The notes under the pieces were generated by a model. The model was not told the origin of the DNA. It did no database searches and worked only from the letters and a program-made list of their open reading frames with translations. From Thioalkalivibrio sp. K90mix (GTDB taxonomy: Bacteria > Pseudomonadota > Gammaproteobacteria > Ectothiorhodospirales > Ectothiorhodospiraceae), in the NCBI RefSeq assembly GCF_000025545.1, contig NC_013889.1, positions 1,109,501 to 1,173,500 of the forward strand: 64,000 nucleotides of DNA, read 5' to 3'. Made by a program: the position numbers and the translations under genes. Positions 16,100-24,233 of the stretch are shown here, piece after piece; positions within the stretch are counted from its first letter, which is position 1; each line of letters starts with the position of its first letter.

Positions 16100-18622
16100 T
16101 CACTCGGGGCCGCGCAGGACCCCGAGTGGCGCCTGGCGCAGCACGCTACGCGTTCCCAGCCAGCCGGCCAGCGCAATGCCCAGGGTCCCGCCGACAATCC
16201 CGAACACGAAGGTCATCGGGTTGACGCGGTAGTCGAACTCGAATACCTGCCAGGCCAGCAGGCCTCCCACGGCGGTCGCGATGACGGCTGCCAGCAGACC
16301 CGCCAGAAAGCCCAGGCTGCCAAACTCGGCCAGCAACGCCCGCCGGATGTGGTGGCGTCGGGCCCCCAGGGTGCGCAGCAGGGCGGTCTCGCGGCGGCGC
16401 ACGTCGCGTGTGGCCTGCACAGCCGCAAACAGCACGGTCAGGCCCGCGAGCAGTGTAAACAGGAACACATACTCCACGGCGCGGGTGGCCTGATCCATCA
16501 CGTCACGAACCTGCTCGAGGATCGCGCCGACGTCGATCGCGGAGACGGCCGGGAATTCCCGCAGCCAGCGGTTCTGCTCGGCGCCCATCCCCTCCGGCAC
16601 ATGCAGTGCGGTGATGTAGGTGCGCGGCTGTTCGCCCAACAGAGCGGGTGGGCCGATCACAAAGAAATTGACCCGGAAGCTGTCCCAGTCGACCTCGCGC
16701 ACGTTGGCGATCATGCCGCGCACGGGTTGCCCGCCCACTCGGAAGGTCAGGCTGTCGCCAATCTCCAGACCGAAACGTTCCATCAAACCGGCCTCGACCG
16801 ACCATGCGCCGTCCGCATCCTCGCCGGTCGGCCCGTGGTGGAACCAGTGGCCTTCCACCACGCGGTTGTGCTCTGGCGGTTCTTCCGCGTAGGAAAGGTT
16901 GAACTCGCGATCCACCAGACGCCGGGTCTGGTCGTCGTCAAAATCATCGGGCTGGACCGGCTGGTCGTTGATCGCGATCAGGCGCCCGCGAATCATTGGG
17001 TCCAACTGCGGGCGTTCGAGCCCGGAGGCCTCGATTCGGTCGGCAAAGGCCTCTTCCTGCCCGGGCTGGATGTTGACGAAGAACTGGTTCGGTGCATCGG
17101 CGGGGATGCTCGCGTCCCAGGCGGAGAGCAGGTCCACGCGCACGATCGCCAGCAGCAATAGTGCAAGGATGCCGATGCTGAAGGCGACCAGTTGCACGGC
17201 GCTCAGTCCGCCACGGCGGGAAAGGTTGGCCAGACCAAAGCGCATGGCCATACCTCCATGATTGCGCAGCGGGCGCAGGGCCAGCACCAGCAGCAGGCCC
17301 AGTGCCCCGAGCACGATTAGCGCGCCCGCGGTCCCGAGCAGGACCCAGGCGGCCAGACGCGGGTCGGCCGCCTGCCAGTACAACAGCGCACCGAAGGCCA
17401 GCAGGGCCAGCAGTCCCGACAGCCAGACGGACGCGGGCGGGAGCCCCAGATCGCGGCGCAGCACGCGCAGGGGAGACACCTGGCCGATGCGCAGCAACGC
17501 GGGCAGGGCGAAGCCGACCGCGGTAATCAGTCCCACGCCGAGGCCCGCCGCCACCGGGCGGAGCCCCGGCGGCGGCAGGTCGCCCGCCAGCCATTCCCCG
17601 AGCAGCGCGGAGAGCACAAACTGCGCGGCAAATCCGATGGCCAGTCCGATCCCACTGGCGAGCAGGGCAATGATCAGGACATGGCCAAAATAAAGCCTGA
17701 GTACATGGCGCCCGCTGGCCCCCAGCGCCCGCATGACCGCGGCGGCATCCGCGCGGCGCTGGGCAAAATGATGGGCGGCCACCGCGATCGCCGCCCCGGC
17801 CAGCAGGACTGCCATCAGCGAGGCCAGCCCGAGAAAGCGCTCGGCCCGCTCGATGGCGACCTGCAGCTCCGGGTTGGCGTCATCAAGCTCGCGCAGGCGC
17901 TGACCCGGCTCCAGCCGCTCCTCGATCCAGTCGCGGTAGCTTTCGATCTGGGCCGCCGGGCCGGTCGCAAAGAGTTCGTAGCGCACGCGACTGCCGGGTC
18001 CGATCAGCCCGCTGACCTCGAGATCGTCATAGGCGAGCATCAGCCGGGGTGCGATATCCAGCAGGGCGCTGCCGCGGTCGGGTTCGCGGGCGATCTCGCC
18101 GGCCACTTCCAGCACCAGTTCGCCGACCTCGACCGTATCGCCAACCTCGAGCTCCAGGGCCTGCAGCAGAGCGCCTTCCAGCCAGGCCGTACCGGGTTCC
18201 GGACCCTGCGTGTGTACCTCGGGGTCGGCATCCGGGACGTCTCTTACGAGCGCCTCGCCCAGCAGAGGCCAGTCACGGTCCACCGCGCGCAGCGCGGACA
18301 GGCGGGAGTCGTCCTCGGGGGTAAACAGCACGCTGGGCAGCGCGGCGGTGCGGGCGGTCTGCAGGCCTCGGCGTTCGGCCTCCGCGAGCCAGTCCTCCGC
18401 GATCGGCTGGTCGCCGACCACGGCCATGTCACCGCCCAGCAGCAGGGTCGCCTGCTGCGCCATGCCCCGATCCACCCGGTCGGTGAAAAAACCCACCGCC
18501 GCGACCGCCGCCACCGCGACGACCAGCGCCGCGGCAAGCACGCGCAACTCGGCGCTGCGCCACTCGCGCCAGGTACCGCGAAGCCATTCGCGCGGACCAC
18601 CGCGCCCGGAAAGACGTGTCAT
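16100..18622 (-). CDS. ybbP: ABC transporter permease, YbbP-type
   Basis: The product is 840 aa with two FtsX-like permease units. An N-terminal helix (about residues 27-47) is followed by a large periplasmic domain, then helices near 265-290, 315-345 and 365-390. The second unit has central helices around 405-455, another periplasmic domain, and three C-terminal helices. It matches the YbbP family of MacB/LolC-like exporters. The start at 18622 overlaps the ybbA stop by 4 bases (ATGA), so the pair is translationally coupled. With ybbA and tesA next door the arrangement matches the E. coli ybbP-ybbA/tesA locus. Confidence 0.9.
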   Translation of the reverse strand: MTRLSGRGGPREWLRGTWREWRSAELRVLAAALVVAVAAVAAVGFFTDRVDRGMAQQATLLLGGDMAVVGDQPIAEDWLAEAERRGLQTARTAALPSVLFTPEDDSRLSALRAVDRDWPLLGEALVRDVPDADPEVHTQGPEPGTAWLEGALLQALELEVGDTVEVGELVLEVAGEIAREPDRGSALLDIAPRLMLAYDDLEVSGLIGPGSRVRYELFATGPAAQIESYRDWIEERLEPGQRLRELDDANPELQVAIERAERFLGLASLMAVLLAGAAIAVAAHHFAQRRADAAAVMRALGASGRHVLRLYFGHVLIIALLASGIGLAIGFAAQFVLSALLGEWLAGDLPPPGLRPVAAGLGVGLITAVGFALPALLRIGQVSPLRVLRRDLGLPPASVWLSGLLALLAFGALLYWQAADPRLAAWVLLGTAGALIVLGALGLLLVLALRPLRNHGGMAMRFGLANLSRRGGLSAVQLVAFSIGILALLLLAIVRVDLLSAWDASIPADAPNQFFVNIQPGQEEAFADRIEASGLERPQLDPMIRGRLIAINDQPVQPDDFDDDQTRRLVDREFNLSYAEEPPEHNRVVEGHWFHHGPTGEDADGAWSVEAGLMERFGLEIGDSLTFRVGGQPVRGMIANVREVDWDSFRVNFFVIGPPALLGEQPRTYITALHVPEGMGAEQNRWLREFPAVSAIDVGAILEQVRDVMDQATRAVEYVFLFTLLAGLTVLFAAVQATRDVRRRETALLRTLGARRHHIRRALLAEFGSLGFLAGLLAAVIATAVGGLLAWQVFEFDYRVNPMTFVFGIVGGTLGIALAGWLGTRSVLRQAPLGVLRGPE

Positions 18623-19329
18623 GCCAGCACGCCGTCCTGGATATGGAGGATGCGGTCGCATTGCTGCGCGAGATCGGCGTCGTGTGTCACCAGGATCAGC
18701 GCCGTGCGCTGACCGTGGTCATCCGGTTGTCGGGCCAGGCTGAACAGCAGTTCGATGATGCGGCTACCGGTCTGGCCGTCGAGATTGCCGGTGGGCTCGT
18801 CGGCGAACAACACGGCGGGGCGATCCACGATCGCGCGGGCAATGGCGACGCGCTGCTGCTCGCCGCCCGAGAGCTGGTGCGGGTAGTGGGCTTCGCGCTC
18901 GCTCAGCCCGACGCGTTTCAGCGCGTCGCGGGCCCAGGCGGAGATCTCGGTTTGCGAGCGCGCCTCGTGCTCGGGGTTCAGTTCAAGCGGGAGGAGCACG
19001 TTCTCGAAGGCCGTCAGTGCCGGGAGGAGCTGGAACGACTGGAAAACAAAGCCGACGCGCCCGGCGCGCAGGGCCGCCCGGCCATCCTCGTCCAGCTCAC
19101 TGATCGTTTGCCCCAGCAAGCGAACTTCTCCGGCACTTGGGGCGTCCAGACCTGCTAGAAGTCCCAGCAATGTGGACTTGCCAGAGCCGGAGGCGCCGAG
19201 GATGGCAACGGTCTCGCCGGTGTGAACCGAGAGCGAGACTCCGCGCAGAATATCCAGTACACCGCTGGGGCCGGCGATCCGCTGTTGCAGGTCGCGGGCT
19301 TCCAGAACCGAAGATGAGGATGCATCCAT
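18619..19329 (-). CDS. ybbA: ABC transporter ATP-binding protein YbbA
   Basis: The product is 236 aa. Walker A is GASGSGKST, the Q-loop is FVFQSF, the signature is LSGGEQQR and Walker B is [13 protein letters not shown], followed by the H-loop VTHD. It belongs to the LolD/MacB-type ATPases and powers YbbP. Its ATG (19329) shares the tetranucleotide CATG with the divergent tesA start, so promoter and ribosome-binding sequence must lie inside tesA. Confidence 0.93.
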   Translation of the reverse strand: MDASSSSVLEARDLQQRIAGPSGVLDILRGVSLSVHTGETVAILGASGSGKSTLLGLLAGLDAPSAGEVRLLGQTISELDEDGRAALRAGRVGFVFQSFQLLPALTAFENVLLPLELNPEHEARSQTEISAWARDALKRVGLSEREAHYPHQLSGGEQQRVAIARAIVDRPAVLFADEPTGNLDGQTGSRIIELLFSLARQPDDHGQRTALILVTHDADLAQQCDRILHIQDGVLA

Positions 19330-20095
19330 GTGGCGTTATTCCCTGGTCATTATTGCGTGGCTCGCGTTGCTATGGAGTCCGCTTGGCCTTGCGAATTCCA
19401 TCAGCTCGGAAAATTCGGGGGAAGAACCCGCGAAGGTGCTGGTGTTCGGTGATTCCCTGAGCGCGGCATTCGGGATGAGCGATGCGGAAAGCTGGGTGGG
19501 GCTTCTGGAAGAGCGTCTGAGTGAGCGCAATCATCCCTGGCACGTGGCGAATGCCTCGATCAGTGGCGAAACGACGGCCGGGGGGCGCGAACGCCTGCCG
19601 GAGGTCCTCGAACGCGAGAGCCCCGACCTTGTGATCCTGGCCCTGGGGGGCAACGACGGCCTGCGCGGACTCTCGCCACGGGCCATGCGCGAGAACCTGG
19701 AGGCGATGCTGGAGGCGATCGACGCGGCGGGCGCCCAGACCCTGCTGCTCGGGATCCGCATTCCGCCCAACTACGGCCCCCAGTACAGTCAGCGGTTCGA
19801 GGCCGTCTTCGCCGATCTGGCGCGGGAACGCGGGCTGGTGTTCGAGCCGTTCTTCCTGCACGAGGTCGCCTTTCGCGACGGGATGATCATGGATGACGGG
19901 ATCCATCCGACGCCCGAGGCGCAGCCCTACATGCTGGATGCGGTATGGCCCCACCTGGAGCCCATGATGCGCGGGATAGAAGCCTGTCTGGACGATGCCG
20001 TTTCAGTTTCCGAGCGCCCGTCGCAGATCCGTCAAGACGTCCTCTGGGAGGAGCTGGCGCAGCACCGGATGGATGTCGCGTTCGACCTCGGATAG
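19328..20095 (+). CDS. tesA: TesA-type SGNH esterase/thioesterase/lysophospholipase
   Basis: The product is 255 aa. A signal peptide (about 1-22) precedes an SGNH hydrolase with block I FGDSLSAAFG (Ser), block II Gly in SISGETTAGG, block III LGGNDGLRG (Asn) and block V DDGIHPT (Asp, His). TesA is a periplasmic hydrolase of acyl-CoA, esters and lysophospholipids. The core ends near VWPHLEP. The remaining 40-odd residues are an unusual tail whose last 93 bases overlap the antisense gene at 20003. GAGG lies about 9 bases upstream of the ATG. Confidence 0.92.
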   Translation: MWRYSLVIIAWLALLWSPLGLANSISSENSGEEPAKVLVFGDSLSAAFGMSDAESWVGLLEERLSERNHPWHVANASISGETTAGGRERLPEVLERESPDLVILALGGNDGLRGLSPRAMRENLEAMLEAIDAAGAQTLLLGIRIPPNYGPQYSQRFEAVFADLARERGLVFEPFFLHEVAFRDGMIMDDGIHPTPEAQPYMLDAVWPHLEPMMRGIEACLDDAVSVSERPSQIRQDVLWEELAQHRMDVAFDLG

Positions 20096-20329
20096 CAGCG
20101 GCAGGGTGCGAACCAGCGAGTGCCGCGAAAGCGGGTCGCCGTACTGGTTGGCCTGAATCGGGCGGTCCAGGCCAGTCTCCATCAATGCGATACCCGGCTC
20201 GCCGCGGGGGCCTTCGTCGAGGACCTCGACCAGTTCCACCATGCGGCCGTCCACTTCTCCCTGCACCCCGATCAGTGGGGCCAGGAGGTCGACCAGCCGT
20301 TCGGCCTGTTCCGTGGTAAGCGTCGCCAT
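20003..20329 (-). CDS. Hypothetical protein, 108 aa
   Basis: Not recognised. The product is acidic and soluble, with an N-terminal helix-rich start (TTEQAERLVDLLAPLIGV) and a Leu-rich C-terminus (LLSEVERDIHPVLRQLLPEDVLTDLRRALG). Third-position GC looks coding. It overlaps the 3' end of tesA in antisense by 93 bp. An unusual tesA tail rather than this gene could be the artefact of that overlap. No weak homology can be claimed. Confidence 0.55.
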   Translation of the reverse strand: MATLTTEQAERLVDLLAPLIGVQGEVDGRMVELVEVLDEGPRGEPGIALMETGLDRPIQANQYGDPLSRHSLVRTLPLLSEVERDIHPVLRQLLPEDVLTDLRRALGN

Positions 20330-20369
20330 TGACGTACCTTACGGCGGATTTTCCGCCGACACCAGTTCG

Positions 20370-20658
20370 TTAAGGAAACACTGATCAACGTACACGCTCG
20401 CGTTGGCACCCCAGGTTTTCCGAGACAAGGCGCGGTGCGCAGCGGGTAGTGGTTCTACCAGCAAGTGCCGCAACGCAGGATCGGGGAACCTGGGGTGCCA
20501 ACCCCGAAGGGGCTCGGCCGCCCGTTGTTATCAGAAACGGGCATGCGCACGGCGTTGCGACTCCCTTGTGCAGAATGACTGCACGGCAGTCGCCGCGCCT
20601 TGTTCGCATGCAAGAGCGACTCGAGCGCGAGCGTGTACGTTGATTAGTGTTTCCTTAA
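20370..20658. mobile_element. MITE-like palindromic element, 289 bp
   Basis: The 33-bp terminal arms 20370-20402 and 20626-20658 are inverted copies with one mismatch (outer end TTAAGGAAACACT). Inside is a second perfect 15-bp inverted pair, TTGGCACCCCAGGTT (20403-20417) and its complement (20487-20501), and a third pair around GACAAGGCGCGG. It has no coding capacity. The right end lies 18 bp from the 3' end of tRNA-Arg. A transposase with matching ends is not in the window. Confidence 0.75.
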
Positions 20659-20669
20659 GGAAACACTAA
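20644..20669. repeat. Perfect 26-bp palindrome at the MITE edge
   Basis: The sequence centred on CCTTAAGG between 20644 and 20669 is an exact palindrome, formed by the right arm of the element meeting an inverted half-copy outside it. It ends 7 bp before the CCA end of tRNA-Arg. It may be the scar of a tandem or nested insertion, or act as a terminator of the tRNA transcript. Confidence 0.7.
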
Positions 20670-20676
20670 TGGAAGG

Positions 20677-20753
20677 TGGTGTCCCCGGCAGGATTCGAAC
20701 CTGCGACCTGCCCCTTAGGAGGGGGCTGCTCTATCCAGCTGAGCTACGGAGAC
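20677..20753 (-). tRNA. tRNA-Arg (anticodon CCT)
   Basis: The minus strand folds as a full cloverleaf of 77 nt. The acceptor GTCTCCG pairs with CGGGGAC (one G-T). The D arm is GCTCAGCTGGATAGAGC. The anticodon stem GCCCC/GGGGC holds loop CTCCTAA with anticodon CCT. The T arm is GCAGGTTCGAATCCTGC. CCA is encoded. It decodes AGG. Confidence 0.97.
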
Positions 20754-20828
20754 AGCCGCGCCGCGAGTATAAGCATGTGTCGGGATTCGCGCCAAAGGGG
20801 CCTGGCGGTGCCCAGGCTATGGTACTGG

Positions 20829-21734
20829 TCACCCTGGAGCGTCCAGGCGATGGTGTGCCCAGGCAACAAAGTCCGTCACGGAGCAGCGGCCTTCCTCGGG
20901 AACGCCCGCGCCGCTGATGACGCGATACGTGATCAGGTCGGCATCCCGCGCCAGGACCTTGCGCACGCTCCAGGCGTGGTCCTGGGCGCCGTTGCTGTAG
21001 CACTGTCCGGGTCGAATATCCGCAGGATTGATCGCGTCCGGGTGCTCATGGTGGCGTCGTGCCAGCAGATAGAGGCGGGCCAGGTCGTCCTCGGTCATGT
21101 CGAGATACAGATTGAGATCGCGCATCGCGTGCTCCAGGTCCGCCTGGCTCAAGCCCGCACGTTCCAGTGCACCGGATGGGCCGGCGGGTGAGGGCTCGTC
21201 CAGGCGCGCCAGGGCCGCCGGGTAGCGACGCCATGGAAAAGGGTAGTTGATCACTATGGCGACCATCAGCATGACGGCCACGCTGGACAGCACGGGGTGC
21301 AGGATGAACAGCAGGCCGAGTTCCTCGACCGACGCCCCGCCGACCACGGCATACAGCGCTGTGGCGCCCCCGGGTGGGTGCAGGCAGCGCAGGTAGTACA
21401 TCGCGTAGACGGTGAGGCCGACCGCGAGCGCGGCGGCCAACAGCGGGTGGTCTACCGCCTGCCGGACGGCGACTCCGACAATGGCGGCAATGGCATGCCC
21501 GCCAAGGACATTCCAGGGCTGCGACAGCGCGGCCCGAGGTGCGGCGAAGAGCAGCACGGCGGTAGCGCCCAGCGAGGCCAGGATGAGTCCGTTGATGCCG
21601 CTTTCGGTGACCGAGGCCGCGACCTCCAGTGACAGATACAGCCCGACCACGGCGCCGATCAGGGCGATCAGCTTGTCCTTGTGATTGGTGGTGTCGAGGA
21701 AGTCGCCGAGTAGGAGGCCGCGTCCTGTGCGCAT
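20829..21734 (-). CDS. HPP-family integral membrane protein
   Basis: The product is 301 aa. Four to five membrane helices (about residues 22-185) carry the family motif CLHPPGGATAL. A cytoplasmic C-terminal domain (about 200-300) follows, with a helical region DLNLYLDMTEDDLARLYLLARRHHEH and a DHAWSVRKVL segment. HPP proteins are implicated in nitrite transport in plants and cyanobacteria; the bacterial role here is not known. A GGCGGA sequence precedes the ATG. It is transcribed toward tRNA-Arg. Confidence 0.85.
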   Translation of the reverse strand: MRTGRGLLLGDFLDTTNHKDKLIALIGAVVGLYLSLEVAASVTESGINGLILASLGATAVLLFAAPRAALSQPWNVLGGHAIAAIVGVAVRQAVDHPLLAAALAVGLTVYAMYYLRCLHPPGGATALYAVVGGASVEELGLLFILHPVLSSVAVMLMVAIVINYPFPWRRYPAALARLDEPSPAGPSGALERAGLSQADLEHAMRDLNLYLDMTEDDLARLYLLARRHHEHPDAINPADIRPGQCYSNGAQDHAWSVRKVLARDADLITYRVISGAGVPEEGRCSVTDFVAWAHHRLDAPG

Positions 21735-21853
21735 GTCCGCCAGTTGCTCATAAGCTGAATAAGGTGCACAGCTTTATGGGCGGAGGGTCTGCGGTCAAGT
21801 GGTGGGTTGCGTGCTGCGGGATTCCCGGGGCAGGCATGGGAATCCCTCGACCG
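21735..21853. other. Intergenic, no feature seen
   Basis: These 119 bp hold the HPP gene leader and the sequence after the MotB-like stop. No hairpin or gene stands out. Confidence 0.4.
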
Positions 21854-22672
21854 TCATGGATGCGCGGCCGTTGGAGACTCGAGGATCAGCGCGACACGCC
21901 GGTTCTCGGAACGGCCGCGTGCGGTGTCGTTGCTGGCCACAGGCTGGGTGTCGGCCCGGCCCACGGCGCGCAGTCGCTCGGCCTCGAGCCCCTGGTCCAG
22001 CAGATAGCGGACCACGCCGCTGGCGCGGGCCGAGGAGAGCTCCCAGTTGGACGGAAAGCGCTCCGTCGCAATCGGGATGTTGTCGGTGTGTCCCTCGACG
22101 GTGATCAGGCCGTCGTGCTCGTCCAGCAGGGGCTCCAGTTGGGCCAGCAACATCCGGCCTTCCGGTTGCAGATCGGCCTGCCCGCTGGCGAACAGGATCT
22201 CGTCCTGGATGCGCAGCTCGGTGCGGCCGGGGTGCTCCACGACCTCGACGCCCTGAGGTGCCTGCTCGCGCATTCTGGATGCGGTCGTGGCCGTGCCCTC
22301 GAGATCGGGGTCGTCCACTTCCGGCAGCGGTTCATGGAGCCGCCCTTCGAGATCCCCGAGGTTTCCTGTTAGCGGCGCGACCAACGGGTCGAGGAGGGCC
22401 TGGCGATCGGGATGGGCGAGCTGGATCGGCTGGGCCGCGCTGGCCAGGGGACGGTCGTCGCGCGGGTCCATGAAGGTCAGCATGATTACGAATATGACGA
22501 TGACCAGGGTGAGGACGTCGAGGTAGGTGAGGATCCAGGCGTGCTCGTCATCGCGCTGGCGCTCGCCGGGATAGGAGCCGAGAAAGGCCTGTTCCGGTCG
22601 CGTCGCCGCCTGGGCGTCCATCTCGGCCTGCATGGCCGCGCGGTTGGAGGTGGAGTATCCGGGGCTGGGCAT
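21854..22672 (-). CDS. MotB-like OmpA-domain protein
   Basis: The product is 272 aa. One N-terminal membrane helix (about residues 46-66) contains the conserved proton-binding Asp of MotB (YLDVLTLV). A linker and a C-terminal OmpA/peptidoglycan-binding domain (about 150-265, ILFASGQADLQPEG, VEGHTDNIPI, SNWELSSARA, GRSENRRVALIL) follow. It lies 2 bp downstream of the MotA-like gene. No flagellar genes are near, so it may drive flagella encoded elsewhere or another ion-powered machine. Confidence 0.88.
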   Translation of the reverse strand: MPSPGYSTSNRAAMQAEMDAQAATRPEQAFLGSYPGERQRDDEHAWILTYLDVLTLVIVIFVIMLTFMDPRDDRPLASAAQPIQLAHPDRQALLDPLVAPLTGNLGDLEGRLHEPLPEVDDPDLEGTATTASRMREQAPQGVEVVEHPGRTELRIQDEILFASGQADLQPEGRMLLAQLEPLLDEHDGLITVEGHTDNIPIATERFPSNWELSSARASGVVRYLLDQGLEAERLRAVGRADTQPVASNDTARGRSENRRVALILESPTAAHP

Positions 22673-22674
22673 GC

Positions 22675-23499
22675 TCAGGTGCGTTCCTGGCGTTCGGCTT
22701 CATCCGGATCGGGTTCGCCGTTTGGCTCGGTCTGGCGGATCTCGTCGCGGTGGTTCTCCATGAACGAACGCAGGGTCTCGCGGATGTACCCCGGGCTGCG
22801 GCCCTTGCGCATCAGCATGATGCCTTCGAGCACCATGGTCATCAGCACGACGCGGCCCTCGGTGCGCCGTTCCAGCTTGATCGCGATCGGGCGGAACACG
22901 AGGTTTGCCAGCAGGATGCCGTAGAACGTGGTGATCAGGGCGATCCCGAGGTTGACCGCGATGATGGTGAAGTCATCGGTCTCGGTGGTCAGCAGCAGAT
23001 TGATCAGGCCAATCAGTGTCCCCAGCATGCCGAAGGCCGGGGCATAGGTGGCCATGGTGCGAAACATCTGCGCATCGGCCTGTTCGCGGGCGCGCAGGCG
23101 GGCCATGCGCCAGTTGAGCAGGTCCTGGATGTCGTCCATCGGGGTGTCATCGATCACCAGCTGGATGCCGGTGCGCAGGAACGGATTCTGGACCTGCTCC
23201 AGGCGCTGCTGGACGCCGCGCAGGTTCTGCGAGTACCAGTAGCGCGAGACCTGAACGATCTCTTCCAGGTCGCGGGCGATGTCGTAGCGCTCCTCGCGGA
23301 TGGCGTGCGCCCCCGCACGGAAGACGCGCACCACCTCGTGAAAGGGGTAGCTCATCAGGGTCGCGGCGATCGTACCGCCGAGCACGATGCCCAGCCCCGG
23401 CAGGTTCAGGAAGGCATGCAGGTCCTGCGAGGAAAAGGCGATCACGCTGCCGAAAACCAGCAGGCTGCCGATAATGCCGAGAAGGGTCGAGAGATTCAT
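22675..23499 (-). CDS. MotA-like proton-channel protein
   Basis: The product is 274 aa with four membrane helices (about residues 5-22, 34-52, 150-170, 185-205). The large cytoplasmic loop between helices 2 and 3 and the AYAPAFGMLGTLIGLINLL motif in helix 3 are typical of MotA/PomA. The C-terminal 30 residues are unusually acidic (NGEPDPDEAERQE). Together with the MotB-like partner it should form a 5:2 ion-driven stator. Confidence 0.88.
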   Translation of the reverse strand: MNLSTLLGIIGSLLVFGSVIAFSSQDLHAFLNLPGLGIVLGGTIAATLMSYPFHEVVRVFRAGAHAIREERYDIARDLEEIVQVSRYWYSQNLRGVQQRLEQVQNPFLRTGIQLVIDDTPMDDIQDLLNWRMARLRAREQADAQMFRTMATYAPAFGMLGTLIGLINLLLTTETDDFTIIAVNLGIALITTFYGILLANLVFRPIAIKLERRTEGRVVLMTMVLEGIMLMRKGRSPGYIRETLRSFMENHRDEIRQTEPNGEPDPDEAERQERT

Positions 23500-23639
23500 T
23501 CAGGAATCCGTAAGGCTCCGGGGGTTGATGGGGGTCAGGGTATAGCACGGCTGCGCCGGGTTCACGCAGGCCCCTGCGTTCGCCGGCGGCGTCGTTCCTG
23601 CGTACACTCGGGGCTTTGTTCGCTGAGGGAGAGGCCGGC

Positions 23640-24224
23640 ATGGAATGGGTGCTGATCGCGATTGTGGTGCTGCTCGTGGTCTGGGCGGTCTGGACATACA
23701 ACCGGCTGGTGACGGCGCGCAACCGCTACAAGAACGCGTTTGCCCAGATCGACGTCCAGCTGACCCGGCGCTACGACCTGATCCCCAACCTGGTGAAAGT
23801 CGCGGAACGCTACATGAGCCATGAGCGCGACACGCTGGAAGCAGTGATCCAGGCGCGCAATCAGGCCATGGATCGGCTGAAGCAGGTGGGCGGGGACCCC
23901 ACGAACAGCGAGGCCGTGCGCCAGCTGTCCGGGGCCGAGCAGGGGCTGTCCGGCGCCCTGGGACGCTTGTTCGCGCTGTCCGAGAACTATCCGGACCTGA
24001 AGGCCAACGAGAACATGATGCAGCTCTCCGAGGAGCTGACCAGCACCGAGAACCGCGTGGCCTTCGCGCGTCAGGGCTACAACGACGCGGTGATGCAGTA
24101 CAACATCCTGCGCGAGATGTTTCCGAACACGCTGATCGCGAACAACTTCGGCTTCCGCCCGGCACAATTGCTGGAGATCGAGGATCCGCAAAAGCGCGAG
24201 CCGGTCGAGGTCAACTTCTCATAG
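23640..24224 (+). CDS. lemA: LemA family protein
   Basis: The product is 194 aa. An N-terminal membrane helix (about residues 3-20) is followed by a long helical domain with the LemA signatures YNRLVTARNRYKNAFAQIDVQL, RRYDLIPNLVKVAERYM and ENRVAFARQGYNDAVMQYN. The C-terminus has the FGFRPAQLLEI end. The start at 23640 follows GGGAGAGG. The downstream M48 protease (10 bp away) is a common partner of LemA. Confidence 0.93.
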   Translation: MEWVLIAIVVLLVVWAVWTYNRLVTARNRYKNAFAQIDVQLTRRYDLIPNLVKVAERYMSHERDTLEAVIQARNQAMDRLKQVGGDPTNSEAVRQLSGAEQGLSGALGRLFALSENYPDLKANENMMQLSEELTSTENRVAFARQGYNDAVMQYNILREMFPNTLIANNFGFRPAQLLEIEDPQKREPVEVNFS

Positions 24225-24233
24225 GGACAGGGC

